The notes beneath the pieces are model-generated. The model made no database searches and was not told where the DNA came from. It was given only the letters and a program-made list of their open reading frames with translations. A DNA stretch of 64,000 nucleotides from JALZMG01 sp963844175. Its GTDB lineage: Bacteria; Actinomycetota; Acidimicrobiia; Acidimicrobiales; Ilumatobacteraceae. The position numbers and the translations under genes are program-made. Position 1 is the stretch's first letter; each line of letters begins with the position of its first letter. The stretch is from the NCBI GenBank assembly GCA_963844175.1, contig CAWJNE010000020.1, forward strand, positions 62,001 through 126,000, read 5' to 3'. Below, piece by piece: positions 41,873 through 51,900 of the stretch.

Positions 41873-42532
41873 CTACTCGACGAGTGGATCCGGGCGCGGC
41901 CCGAACACGAACAGCGCGTCGACGACGTCGAGCGGCGGCGGCGCCGACCAGTCCAGGTCGAGCACCTGCTGGCGGCTGCGCCGCCCGAGTCGCAGTCGGA
42001 GCACCTCGAACGCCGTCGTTCGCAAATCCAGCTCCGGACCGTCGACGGGTGCAGTGCTCACGACGTCACCTTCGACGTGCACGCGCAGGACCACCGGCAG
42101 CGCAAGGCGATCGACGAGGCGGGTGGCGGCGATCATCACGGTGTCGCCGTCCCGCCCGCCGGGCTGGTCGAGCGCACCCCGCACGTCGTGCTCGTGGGAG
42201 ACCACGTCGAACGCCGCCGGCCAGATCTCGCCATCGGTGATCGCCACCTCCATCAGCGGCCCGAGCTCGTTCCATCGGTGCAGCAGGTCACGATGCGCGA
42301 CGTCCCGGTGGCGGCGCACCTCTTCGGCCGTCACCGCATCGTCGGGAGGGCCGTCGAGGCGACCGGCCATGCCGTCCTCGATCACGCCCACCAGGTGGGC
42401 GACGACGTCGTGGACGCACCAACCGGGGCACGCGGGAACTGCCCGCTCCCAGTCCGCGTCGTCGGCGGCAGCCAAGATCCCGCTGAGCCGCTGCCGGCTG
42501 CGCCGGTAGTGGTCGCCGACGGATCCGGTCAC
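41873..42532 (-). CDS. Maleylpyruvate-isomerase/DinB-like mycothiol-dependent family protein
   Basis: 219 aa. N-terminal four-helix metal-binding domain (VPACPGWCVHDVVAHLVGVI with conserved CPGW and H, then the later His in VVSHEHDVRGAL) typical of the maleylpyruvate isomerase N-like/MDMPI family in actinobacteria; many members use mycothiol. The C-terminal half is the usual MDMPI C-like sandwich (VLRVHVEGDVVS). GTG start overlapping the large cyclase stop as GTGA, so it is translationally coupled to it. Its function in a signalling operon is unclear. Confidence 0.85.
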   Translation of the reverse strand: MTGSVGDHYRRSRQRLSGILAAADDADWERAVPACPGWCVHDVVAHLVGVIEDGMAGRLDGPPDDAVTAEEVRRHRDVAHRDLLHRWNELGPLMEVAITDGEIWPAAFDVVSHEHDVRGALDQPGGRDGDTVMIAATRLVDRLALPVVLRVHVEGDVVSTAPVDGPELDLRTTAFEVLRLRLGRRSRQQVLDLDWSAPPPLDVVDALFVFGPRPDPLVE

Positions 42533-45500
42533 GGCTCCACGTCCGTCAGCTCGTCGAGCGCCACGAGCCGACGCTGCGGTTCGGCGGCCAGGAAGGCGGC
42601 GCGCAGCTCGTCGTCGTCGATCAGGCGCGCCCGTTCGGTGACGTACTGCGCCGCCAGCCGGGCCACGTCGTGGCTGCGCTCGTCCCCGGCCCGCCGCAGG
42701 ATCGCGGCGACGGTCTCGACCATCGCCGCCGGACGCATCGTGCCCGCCAGCCCGTCGACGTGCAGGTGCTCGATGACCGGGGCCACCATGACCGTCGCGA
42801 CATCCTCCGGCGCCATCGCCGCCCTCGCCACCGTCGCCTCGCGGGCCAACACATCGAGCTGCAGCGCGATGAGCTCTCGTTCGACATCGCGCAACGTGGC
42901 GTCGGCCGCCTCGTCCTGACCGCCGGCGAGCTGGGCCAACCCGAGCACCAGCGAGGCGACGGCGGCCTCGCGACCCGACTGCGCCGCCTCGGCGTGGGCC
43001 AAGGCGTCTGCGCACCAGCGCAGCGCGGCAGCGATCTCGCCGAGGCCGATGGCGACCACCGCTTGCTCCGACCTCACCCCGGCGGCCAGCTGGTCGTTGC
43101 CGGCGGCCATCGTCGCGTCGTAGGCGTCCTCCAGGGCGGGGGCAGCGGCAGCCAGGTCGCCGGCGGCGAGGTAGATCTCGCCGAGTGCGGCGAGTGGCGT
43201 CACCGGCGCCTCCGGGTCCTCGAGGTGGCGACCGGCCTCCAGCGACTCCTCGGCCCGTCGGCGCGCCGTACCCAGGTGACCCTGGCGCACGGCGATGGAC
43301 GCCAGGTTCCCGAGCGCCGCCACCTCGCGGTACAGGTTCCCGGAGGCACGGAAGATCGCCAGGCTCTCCTCCGTCGCGTGGCGCGCCTCGGCGAGTCGCC
43401 CGAGGTGGAACCACACCGTCGCCGCCTGGATTAGCGCCGTCGCCACGCCCTGCTGATCGTCGATGGAGGTGAACACCGCCTGCGCCGCGCCCAAGTGCTC
43501 GAGTGCTTCGTCCCAGCGGTCGGTGTTGCCGTCGACGATGGCCAGGTAGCGCAACGCCTCGGCTTCGACCGAGGGATGACCACTGGCTCGCGCCGACGTG
43601 AGCGCCCGATCGATCACGGCCCGAGCGCCGGCGTGGTCGGCCTGCCAGGTGAGCGCCTTGCCCCACATCAGCAGCGCGTCGGCGCGGCGGTTCTCGAGCC
43701 CAGCCTGCTCGGCGACCTCGGCGGCGGTACGAGCCTCGAGTTCCTGATGGCTCCACTCGCCGTGCACGAACGCCCACTGCGCTCGGGCCAGCAGCAGCGT
43801 CACGCGGCGCGGCGGGTCGTCCAGCTGCTCGCCGAGACGATCGAGCTCGTCGAGGTCGGCCCGCTGGAGTGGGCGAGCGCCCGTCCAGTCGTGGACGGCC
43901 TGGCGCTCGACGAGCAGGTCGAACCGGAGCAGGCCGTCATCACCGACCAGCACGAGGCCGCGATCGAGCAGGCGGACGGCTTCGACCGAGGCGTACATCC
44001 GGGCGGCGCGCGCCGCCGCCCGGCGGTACCACGCCGCAGCCTGGGCGGCCTCTCCGGCCAGGTCGAGGTGCTCGGCGATGTTCGCCGCCTGCTCGTCGAC
44101 GCGATCGGCCGCCGCCTCCCGCAACCACTCGGCGGCCGTGCGGTGGTGCGCCCGCCGGTGGACGCGCAGGACACCGTCGTACACGACGTCGCGCAGCAGG
44201 GCATGACGGAACAACCGCTCGCGCGTCCCGGCGAACGTCGAGTGCTCGCGCTCGTCGATCAGCTCGCGCACGCGGAGGTCAGTCAGCCGCGGCTCCACCT
44301 GGTCCAGTGGGTCGTCCCCGAGACGGGCCACCGCGTCGTCCCAGAACACGCGCCCGATCACGGACGCCCGCTGGAGGACCGTGCGCTCGGATGCGGTCAG
44401 CGCGTCCACGCGGGCCTGCAGCACGCCGCGCAGGGTCGGTGGCAGGGCACCGAGGCGGTCGACCCGATCGGTCGCCACGGTCCACCGATCCGGCCCCCGC
44501 ACGAGCACGCCGCGGGCGACGAGCCACGTGACGAGCTCCTCGAGGTAGTACGGGTTGCCCTCGGCGGCGGTGATCACGAGTTCGACCAACGTCTGGGGCA
44601 CGCCGTCGGCCTTGGCCAGGAGCTGTTCCAGCAGGACGCGGCTGCTACGTCGGGACAGCGGCCCGAGCAGCAGGCGCGAGTGGTGGGCCAGGCCCTCGCC
44701 CCACCGCGGCCGCCGTTCGAGCAGATCGGGACGGGCCGTGGCGACGACGAGGATCGGTGCCTCGCGGAGGGCGGCGTCGGCGATGTCGAGCGACAGGTCG
44801 TCGGCCCAGTGCACGTCCTCCAGCAACAGCACGACCGGGGCCAGGGTACCCAAGCCGGAGAAGTAGGCACCGAGGGTGACCAACGCTTGCTCGCGATGCG
44901 CTCGCGGATCGAGGCGCGCCACCTCGGCGTTGACGTCCTCACCGAGCTCGAAGCCGAGCCAGGCGGCGGCGAGCCGGGCCCGGCGTCGGTCCGCCGGGTC
45001 CTCGCCCAGCCCGATGGCGAACCCGGCCGCGCACTTGGCGGCGACGTCGGCTGCCGTGTCGCTGGCCTGGATCGCGAAGCGCGCCGAGATCAGGTCGCGC
45101 AGCAGCCCCCCGGCCGTGTTCTGCGTCGCTCGAGTGGCGCGGCCACGGAACCACCACACCCGCTCGGGCATCTCGGCCAGCCAGCGGTCGAACTCGAGGA
45201 GGAGCCGGGACTTTCCGACGCCCGCTTCGCCGAGCACTGTCACGACGTGCCACCGCTGCTCGTCGACGACGTCCCACAGCCGTTCCTGCAGCCGGTGCAG
45301 CTCGATCTCCCGCCCGACGGTCGTCGTCTCGACCCCCTCCACGCCTCGGGCGGCGTCGAGGTGGAACTCGTGCGGTCGCTCGGACAGCACCTCGAAGGCA
45401 TCGACCGTGCCGGCGATGCCCTTGAGCTGCAACCCCGTCACCGGCCGGAAGCCGAACTCGCCGCGGACGTGCTGGTGAGTATCGGTCGAGATCAGCACGC

Positions 45501-46098
45501 CGCCGACGGGTGCCGCGGCCTGCAGACGGGCCGCCCGGTTGACGGTCTCACCGACGGCCACGAACTCGTTGGCGGCCGGGTTTGGGCCGGATCGCTCCCC
45601 GAGCGTGCTGACGACGACGTCGCCGGTGTCGATCCCGACGCGCATCGCCAGGGTGATCCCGTGGGCCGGCTCGAACGCGGCGTTGAGCTCGGTCATGCGA
45701 TCGCTCATCGTCAGCGCGGCGCGGATCGCCGAATGCGGATCGTCCTCGAGCGATCGGTACAGGCCGAACACGGCCATAACGGCGTCACCGATGTACTTCT
45801 CGACGACCCCACCCTGGGCCTCGACCGCCTCGCGCCAGCGTCGGAAGTACTCGTTGACGACGTCCCGGGTGTCCTCGGCGTCGAGGTGCTGGGACAGCAC
45901 CGTGAAGTCGACGAGGTCGGAGAACAGGACCGTGACCAGCTTGCGCTGCTCGATCCGGTCCCGCTCTTCGAGCCGCTGCCGCAGCGGAGCCAGCGCGGTG
46001 TCGACGACCGCCGATCCCAGCAGGTCGCGCTGGCCCTCGAGCGCGGCGATGGCCCGCTCGATCGCCGCGCGTTCGCCGCCACTCTGCGCCGTCTCCAT
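42529..46098 (-). CDS. Class III cyclase-AAA ATPase-TPR signalling protein
   Basis: 1189 aa. Class III cyclase domain at about 50-240 (VTVLFSDLVDFTVLS with metal Asp, VVEKYIGDAVMAVFG, VGETVNRAARLQ), a large ATPase (GEAGVGKS Walker A near 295, VLLLEDVHWADD Walker B), and a long TPR-like C-terminus (about 650-1180). The cyclase keeps both metal Asp residues and a Lys typical of adenylate specificity, so cAMP production is plausible. Such cyclase-ATPase-TPR giants are common in actinobacteria and alphaproteobacteria and usually sense unknown ligands through the repeats. ATG start; no obvious Shine-Dalgarno. Confidence 0.9.
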   Translation of the reverse strand: METAQSGGERAAIERAIAALEGQRDLLGSAVVDTALAPLRQRLEERDRIEQRKLVTVLFSDLVDFTVLSQHLDAEDTRDVVNEYFRRWREAVEAQGGVVEKYIGDAVMAVFGLYRSLEDDPHSAIRAALTMSDRMTELNAAFEPAHGITLAMRVGIDTGDVVVSTLGERSGPNPAANEFVAVGETVNRAARLQAAAPVGGVLISTDTHQHVRGEFGFRPVTGLQLKGIAGTVDAFEVLSERPHEFHLDAARGVEGVETTTVGREIELHRLQERLWDVVDEQRWHVVTVLGEAGVGKSRLLLEFDRWLAEMPERVWWFRGRATRATQNTAGGLLRDLISARFAIQASDTAADVAAKCAAGFAIGLGEDPADRRRARLAAAWLGFELGEDVNAEVARLDPRAHREQALVTLGAYFSGLGTLAPVVLLLEDVHWADDLSLDIADAALREAPILVVATARPDLLERRPRWGEGLAHHSRLLLGPLSRRSSRVLLEQLLAKADGVPQTLVELVITAAEGNPYYLEELVTWLVARGVLVRGPDRWTVATDRVDRLGALPPTLRGVLQARVDALTASERTVLQRASVIGRVFWDDAVARLGDDPLDQVEPRLTDLRVRELIDEREHSTFAGTRERLFRHALLRDVVYDGVLRVHRRAHHRTAAEWLREAAADRVDEQAANIAEHLDLAGEAAQAAAWYRRAAARAARMYASVEAVRLLDRGLVLVGDDGLLRFDLLVERQAVHDWTGARPLQRADLDELDRLGEQLDDPPRRVTLLLARAQWAFVHGEWSHQELEARTAAEVAEQAGLENRRADALLMWGKALTWQADHAGARAVIDRALTSARASGHPSVEAEALRYLAIVDGNTDRWDEALEHLGAAQAVFTSIDDQQGVATALIQAATVWFHLGRLAEARHATEESLAIFRASGNLYREVAALGNLASIAVRQGHLGTARRRAEESLEAGRHLEDPEAPVTPLAALGEIYLAAGDLAAAAPALEDAYDATMAAGNDQLAAGVRSEQAVVAIGLGEIAAALRWCADALAHAEAAQSGREAAVASLVLGLAQLAGGQDEAADATLRDVERELIALQLDVLAREATVARAAMAPEDVATVMVAPVIEHLHVDGLAGTMRPAAMVETVAAILRRAGDERSHDVARLAAQYVTERARLIDDDELRAAFLAAEPQRRLVALDELTDVEP

Positions 46099-46189
46099 GT
46101 CTGCGCCGTCCTAGCACGCGATGGCGCACGGGTGATCGCACGTCGTTCCGCAGCCGCCGCAACTACGCTCGGCGGCCGGAGGTGGCGTC

Positions 46190-47089
46190 GTGGCGGGTTT
46201 TCGGCGAGTCGTGGTGGGGATCGTGCTAGGGGCCGTTGTCGCGTCCTGTGGCGGGTCGGGCGACGGCGACGAGGGGGCCGGCGACGAGGGGGCCGGCGAC
46301 GCCCTGGCCGACACGACGGCCGCCCCGGCGCCCGTGACCACCACCGCCGCCGACCCCACGCCGGCCGAGGCGACCCTGGCGACGTCAGTCGAGGAGTCGG
46401 TCGGTGACCCGAACGAGTCGGCGCCCACGGGCACGGAGTTCTGCCCGCTCACCGACGGCGACATGGAGGGGTGCTTCGACTACGACGGGATGCAGGCGTT
46501 CTACGACGAGGGCATCGCCTCGATCACGTTGTTCATTGATGCGACCTTCGCCGACCCGGCGCCGATGCAGCCGGCGCAGTGGATCTTCGTCGAGGAAGGG
46601 GCGACCGGCGAGGAGCCCTGCACCATGGGCGACGGCGGGTTCGCGATGTACACGGACATGTCCTACGAGTACTGCCCGCTCGACCAGACGGTGTACGTGG
46701 GCCAGCGCCTCGTCTGGGACTTCTACGAGCAGGCCGGGGACGCCGGTGCAGTGATCGGCATGGCCCACGAGGCCGCCCACCACATGCAGAGCGTGGCGGG
46801 CGTCGGCGGCGAAGGGACGCTCGAGGAGTCGATCGCCCTGGAGAACCAGGCCGACTGCGTGGCCGGCGTCTTCACCGGGTGGCTCAAGAGCGAGGAGCTG
46901 CTCGACTACCCGGACGACGTCGACGACATCGACGTGATGATGACGCTCATCGCCTCGGCCGAGGAGGATCCGATGCGCGACCACGGCACGCTCGACGAGC
47001 GCGTGGAGGCCTTCCTCCTCGGCTACGGCGAAGGCATGCCGGCCTGCTCGGCGCTCTTCCCCGAGACCCCACTCGAGCCGGCCTCGTAG
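46190..47089 (+). CDS. Zinc-metallopeptidase-like lipoprotein (YpfJ/neutral metallopeptidase type)
   Basis: 299 aa. Lipoprotein signal: FRRVVVGIVLGAVVASCGGS with lipobox VASC, acylated Cys near residue 20. A Gly/Asp/Ala linker follows, then a peptidase domain with zinc motif AHEAAHHMQ (HExxH) and a downstream LENQADCVAG. HExxH with the later ENQAD block is that of the putative neutral zinc metallopeptidases (YpfJ-like). Anchored outside the cytoplasmic membrane. GTG start with GGAGG 8 bases upstream and a TACGCT -10-like box at 46163. Monocistronic by spacing. Confidence 0.9.
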   Translation: MAGFRRVVVGIVLGAVVASCGGSGDGDEGAGDEGAGDALADTTAAPAPVTTTAADPTPAEATLATSVEESVGDPNESAPTGTEFCPLTDGDMEGCFDYDGMQAFYDEGIASITLFIDATFADPAPMQPAQWIFVEEGATGEEPCTMGDGGFAMYTDMSYEYCPLDQTVYVGQRLVWDFYEQAGDAGAVIGMAHEAAHHMQSVAGVGGEGTLEESIALENQADCVAGVFTGWLKSEELLDYPDDVDDIDVMMTLIASAEEDPMRDHGTLDERVEAFLLGYGEGMPACSALFPETPLEPAS

Positions 47090-47142
47090 CCCGACCTCGC
47101 ACGTGGGCGGGACGGGACGGCCGGCCCTGCCACACTTCCGGC

Positions 47143-48585
47143 GTGGCGCGGGTGGCTCTTGACGGGGCCGTCGACAAGGTCGTCGTGACCAACGTCGATG
47201 TGCTGCGGGCCAAGTACGGGTCGGCCGGCGTGGCGACGGTGCGCAGAGCGCTGCGCACCATGGCCGCCGAGGACGCGTCGCGCGACGTGACGACGGTGGT
47301 CGCTGATCTCGCCAGCCCGACGACGGCGACCCGCGTCGGCGCCGTCGCCGTCGAGGATCCGGCCGACCACGAGGCGACCAAGCGATTCGTCGACGCGCTG
47401 TGCGCCGCGACGTCGCCGGACTACGTGCTGCTGCTGGGCGGGCCCGACGTCGTCGCCCACGTCCCGCTCGACAACCCCGTTCCGGCGCCGGACCCCGACC
47501 CCGACGTCCCGAGCGACCTCCCCTACGCCTGCTCGGCACCACCCGGCACTGCTGCCAGCACGTTCATCGGACCGGACCGGGTCGTCGGACGACTGCCGGA
47601 CGTCATCAGTGCCACCGGCGCCACGGCCGCCCGCCGGTTGGCGGCGACGATCCGCCGGGCCGCTCGCTGGAGCGGCGCACCCGCCGACCGGTACCGGGAC
47701 CACCTCACGGTCGGCACGTCGAGGTGGCAGCTGTCCACCGCCAGCACGGCGGCGGCGCTGTTCGGCGCCGGCACGACCGTGCACCACGCCCCCCCGGTGG
47801 CCTCGCCGCTCGCGCCAGCCGACCTGGCCCGACCGCTGCACTTCATCAACCTGCACGGAGCGACCGCCGACACGCGCTGGCTCGGCGACCCGGGCTTCGC
47901 CGTCGTGCTCGACGTCGACGACGTCGACGCGCACGTCGCCGCGGGCACCGTCGCCGTCAGCGAGGCGTGCTTCGGCGGCGAGTTGTTCGACCCAGTCCTG
48001 ACCGGCGGTGCGACTCCGTTCCCCGTCGCCTACCTCACCGCCGGCGCCTACGCCGTGGTCGGGGCAACCTCGATCTCGTATGGCGGTCGGCTGGCGCCGG
48101 ATGCCGCCGACGTCCTGTGTCGCTACGTGGTCGAAGAGGTGCTGACCGGGGCGTCGCTCGGGCGGGCGGTGCTGCAGGCCCGCCAGCGGTACGTGCGCGA
48201 CCAGCCGGTGATGACCCCGGTCGACCTCAAGACGGTCGCCCAGTTCACACTGTTCGGGGACCCGTCGATCCACCCGATCACGGCCCCGTCCACCGGCACT
48301 CGGGCGATGCGCCGGCGCAACCTGGCCGCGGCCGGTCCGTCGATCGCCCGGTCGTCGGCCGTCGCTGCGGGATCCGGGACGCGCGCCGGGCGAGCCCTGT
48401 CGTTCGACGTCACGGCAGCCGACCTGACGGAGGCACAGCTGCCGGCGCAGCGGATCCACGTGCGCACTCGCCGCCTGCGCGGGCCGAGCCGCCTGGCCCG
48501 CGTCGAGGTCACCGAGCTCGGCGAGGACGGCACCGGGCTGCACCCGTACCGCGTCCTCGAGAGCAAGGGCGGGTGGACGCCGTGA
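47143..48585 (+). CDS. Gingipain-like (C25-type, clan CD) cysteine peptidase, no signal peptide
   Basis: 480 aa. It has the peptidase C25 pattern: YVLLLGGPDVVAHVPLDNP, a middle FIGPDRVVGRLPDVIS, the catalytic His in FINLHGATADTRW, Cys in VSEACFGGELF, then a PVAYLTAGAYAVVGAT core and FGDPSIHPI at the end of the domain. Gingipains are secreted; this one has no signal peptide, so it acts in the cytoplasm or leaves by another route. GTG start (no good Shine-Dalgarno). Coupled by GTGA to the small gene downstream and convergent with the large-protein operon. It may process those proteins (inferred from position). Confidence 0.8.
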   Translation: MARVALDGAVDKVVVTNVDVLRAKYGSAGVATVRRALRTMAAEDASRDVTTVVADLASPTTATRVGAVAVEDPADHEATKRFVDALCAATSPDYVLLLGGPDVVAHVPLDNPVPAPDPDPDVPSDLPYACSAPPGTAASTFIGPDRVVGRLPDVISATGATAARRLAATIRRAARWSGAPADRYRDHLTVGTSRWQLSTASTAAALFGAGTTVHHAPPVASPLAPADLARPLHFINLHGATADTRWLGDPGFAVVLDVDDVDAHVAAGTVAVSEACFGGELFDPVLTGGATPFPVAYLTAGAYAVVGATSISYGGRLAPDAADVLCRYVVEEVLTGASLGRAVLQARQRYVRDQPVMTPVDLKTVAQFTLFGDPSIHPITAPSTGTRAMRRRNLAAAGPSIARSSAVAAGSGTRAGRALSFDVTAADLTEAQLPAQRIHVRTRRLRGPSRLARVEVTELGEDGTGLHPYRVLESKGGWTP

Positions 48586-48911
48586 CGGATCCGGTGCGCA
48601 TCCGAGGAACCGTGCGGCGCGCCCGCTACGCACCGGGCTCGAAGAGCGAACACCTCGCCGTCCTGCTCGATGCCGACGACGGTCGCACCTGGGTCCTGCG
48701 CCGGCCCGGCGCCAACCCGTACGACGACCGGGAGCTGGCCGAATTGGACGGCGAATCGGTGGACGTCGAGGGCCGCACCCACCGCGACGTCCTGCTCGTC
48801 GACGGCTACTCCCTCGTCACGGGATCGCCGCCACCGCGTCCAGGCGGACCAGGCGCGCCACCACCTTCGTCTCGCCGGCGTTCGCCCCGGCGCCCTCGAT
48901 CAACGTCCTGA
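48582..48911 (+). CDS. Small conserved-type protein (unknown)
   Basis: 109 aa. GTG start overlapping the C25-like gene's stop (GTGA). The first 75 residues (IRGTVRRARYAPGSKSEHLA, VLLDADDGRTWVLRRPGANP, LAELDGESVDVEGRTHRDVL) look like a compact beta barrel resembling small proteins found in many bacteria with GSKSEH and LRR-GxNP motifs; function unknown. The last ~30 residues are Pro/Arg/Ser-rich and antisense to the 3' end of the beta-propeller gene, so the natural end may lie near 48820. Confidence 0.65.
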   Translation: MTDPVRIRGTVRRARYAPGSKSEHLAVLLDADDGRTWVLRRPGANPYDDRELAELDGESVDVEGRTHRDVLLVDGYSLVTGSPPPRPGGPGAPPPSSRRRSPRRPRSTS

Positions 48912-51900
48912 CCGTCCGCTCGATCGCCTGCAACGTGTTGTCGGTCGCCCCGGCGTCGACCGAGGTGGCCGACACCAGCGCCACGAGGAGGGCGAACGAC
49001 CCGGCGGCCAGCCCCAGGGCGGCGAAGTCGACGTTCCAGGTGAGGATGGCGGGCCGCCGCTGGTTCAGCTCGAGTGCGTTCGTCTGGTATCGGTTGGCGC
49101 CGTCGGCGGCGAACAGCCATCCCGACGCCCCGAGCCAGGCCGTCGCGTCAGCACCCCGCAGCCGAGCGGCATAGCCGGCCGGCAGCTGGTTGACCGTCCC
49201 GACGTTGTCGGACGCGGCGACGAGCAGCACGCCACGCAGGTTGCCCGCGGCGACCGCCAGGTGCCCCCGGTTGTGCACCTGGACGAAGACTTGGTTCGGG
49301 CCGGCGTCGGCGATCATCACGTCGGTCGCCTGATCGATGTCCTCGCCCGCCCGGTCGACGAACCCGGCCGCCGTCATCGGCGTCGGCACGGGCGGGTACG
49401 ACGTCGTCGCCGCCCACGAGCGCGGCCCCACGATCCCGTCGACGTTCATCCGCGTGCCGTCCCATTCCACCAGGCCATAGCGGGACTGCGCATCGCGGGC
49501 CGCCTGGCGGCTGCCGACGTCGAACCGGCCGACCGGATCAGCACCGATCGTGAACCCCCGACGGCGCACGTGGGCCTGCCACCTCGTCACGTTGGCGCCG
49601 GTCGTGCGCGGCGTGGTGAAGCGCAGCTGGGCTCCCGGGTACGCGGGCGGCGCCTGCGTCGCAGTCCCCGTGCGACGGACCTTGATGTCGCTCGACATCG
49701 TCCAGTCGACGGCGCGCCCGGCCTGGAACGGGTGGGCACCGGCGCGCGACGCGGGGAGGTGGCGGCCGCCGTCGCTGCCGTTCATCCGCAGGTACACGTC
49801 GGGCGAGCGCGTCGGCGTCGCCGCCAGGTCGAGCTCCCACACCCCGCGCCCGTGCAGCGACGCGCGCAGGCGGCGCGACGGCGTGTGCACCTTGAGGTCG
49901 TGCACGGTGGCCTCGGGCAACCCGTTCGACACGAGTGTCCACGTCCACGAGAAGGTCGTCGCCGGGGCGACGATCGCCCGCCGGCCGAGGAACACTCCGA
50001 CATCGGTGCCGACGTAGAGGTCGTTGGGGTTGGCGGGGTCGACGACCATCGCGTTCACCGGCGCGTCGAACGGTGTCGGTGTCCCGGCGATGACCATGCC
50101 GGGACCGAACCCGGTCGGCCGCCACGTCGGGGGCGCCGCCGCGGCGTCGAACCACCAGACGTGGTCCTGCAGGATATTCGCCCCACCGAAGCCGATGAAG
50201 ATGTCGTCCGCCGCCGGGTTGGCGACGGCCAGCGCGGTGATGGTCCACACCGCCGGCGCGCCGGGCAGACCGGTGAGGGCGAGCGCCGTCGGTGGTGACT
50301 GCCACGTGTCGTTGTTGCGGTTGGTGGCGTGGCGCAGCGTGCGGTCGTAGCGGTAGACGCGGCGACCGGTCGTCACGTGGAACCGGTCCCGAGCGCTCCA
50401 CACGACGTCGGAGATCATGTCCGCGGCACCGTTGAGCCGGCCGAACGAGGCGGCTGCGGGCGCCAGGTTCCCGGGCAGCACCCGCCACCGGGCGCCCCAG
50501 TCGTAGCTGACCCAGATCCGGTTGGTCGGGTAGAGCACCGTCGAGACGGTCTCGGCGACCGGCGACGGGACCAGCCGGGCGTACATGTTCGCCGTCTCAC
50601 CGGCGTTCAAGATCGGCGAGCGGGCGTTGGTCGCCCCGCTCAGCCCGCCGTCGAGCAACGACTCGAGCGTGCTGCCGTTGTTCTGGGCGAGGATTCGCAG
50701 CGGGTTGTTGGGGTCGATGGCCACCCCACCGCCGTCCGCCATGCGGATGAGTCGCCACACCGCGCCACCGTCGCCGCGCACCGTGCCGTTGTCCTGCGTC
50801 CCGGCGACCACGATCGCGTCGCTCGTGGGGTGCTGGTCGAAGTACGTCGGCTGGGTGATCGCCAGCGTCTCGTTGACGGCGCGGAACGACCCGGGGGTGC
50901 CGTCGGGGGAGCGGAAGACCCCGCCGTCGCAGCCCATCCACACCTCGCCGGCGACCAGCGCCGTCCCGGCGGCGTTGCGACTGAAGGCGATGACGTGGCA
51001 GTCGGGGTGCACACCGGCGCCGATCCACAGGGGGGAGCGATCCGGGTTGGCGCCATGGGCGTACCCGAAGCGGCGTTCGGCGCCGGCCGTCGTCAACGCC
51101 GACCGGTAGAACGCGGCGTCCCACTCCCCCGGCTGCAGGGGACCTGGTTCGTCGTTCCAGATCAAGCTGCCGGCGATGTAGACGGTGTCGTCGGTCGCGG
51201 GCTGCACGGCGACGGCGATGTCCCACCATCCCTGCGTGTCCACCGTCGAAGCCTGCGGCGGGAGGGTCTGCACGCGCCTGAACTGGGCGCCGTCGAAGCG
51301 CCACAGCCGACCAAGCTCGTCGAAGCGGTACACGACCTGGTTGGCGGTGTTGCTGACGGCGAGCGCGATGCGACCGGGGTTGGCGGCTGAGTTCGGAGTG
51401 ATCGGCACGGCGTTCCACGTCGCGCCGTTGTCGGCCGAGACGTACACGCCAGCCGAGCGGGTCGGCACGGTGACGTTGCCGCCGCGGGCGGCGGCGAAGA
51501 TCCGCTTGTTCGCCCCGGCGGTGGAGCCCGTGATCACCACGTCGCTGATGTGACGCCCGCCGGGCAGGAGATTGCCAGCACCTGCCGGGATCTGCGTCCA
51601 CGCCGTGTTCGGTCCGGACGGGTTGGGCCGGCGGAACAGGCCGGCGCTCGACGCCGCCCAGACCACGGCGGGATCGTCGGGGTCCTGCACGAGGCGGTAG
51701 ATCGCCTGGCCGCGCAGGTTGTTGGCCTCGAGGTGCCACACGCGGTCGCCACCTGCCGCGCCCGGCGAGACGCGTACGCCGATCCCGAGGTAGGTCGGGA
51801 CGATCTGCGGCTGACGCATCGTGAGGTGGCCCGGCTCGCCGGTGCCGACGAAGACCGTGTCGGCACGGGCGTTGGCGCCGAACTGCACGAGCAGGGCGCT

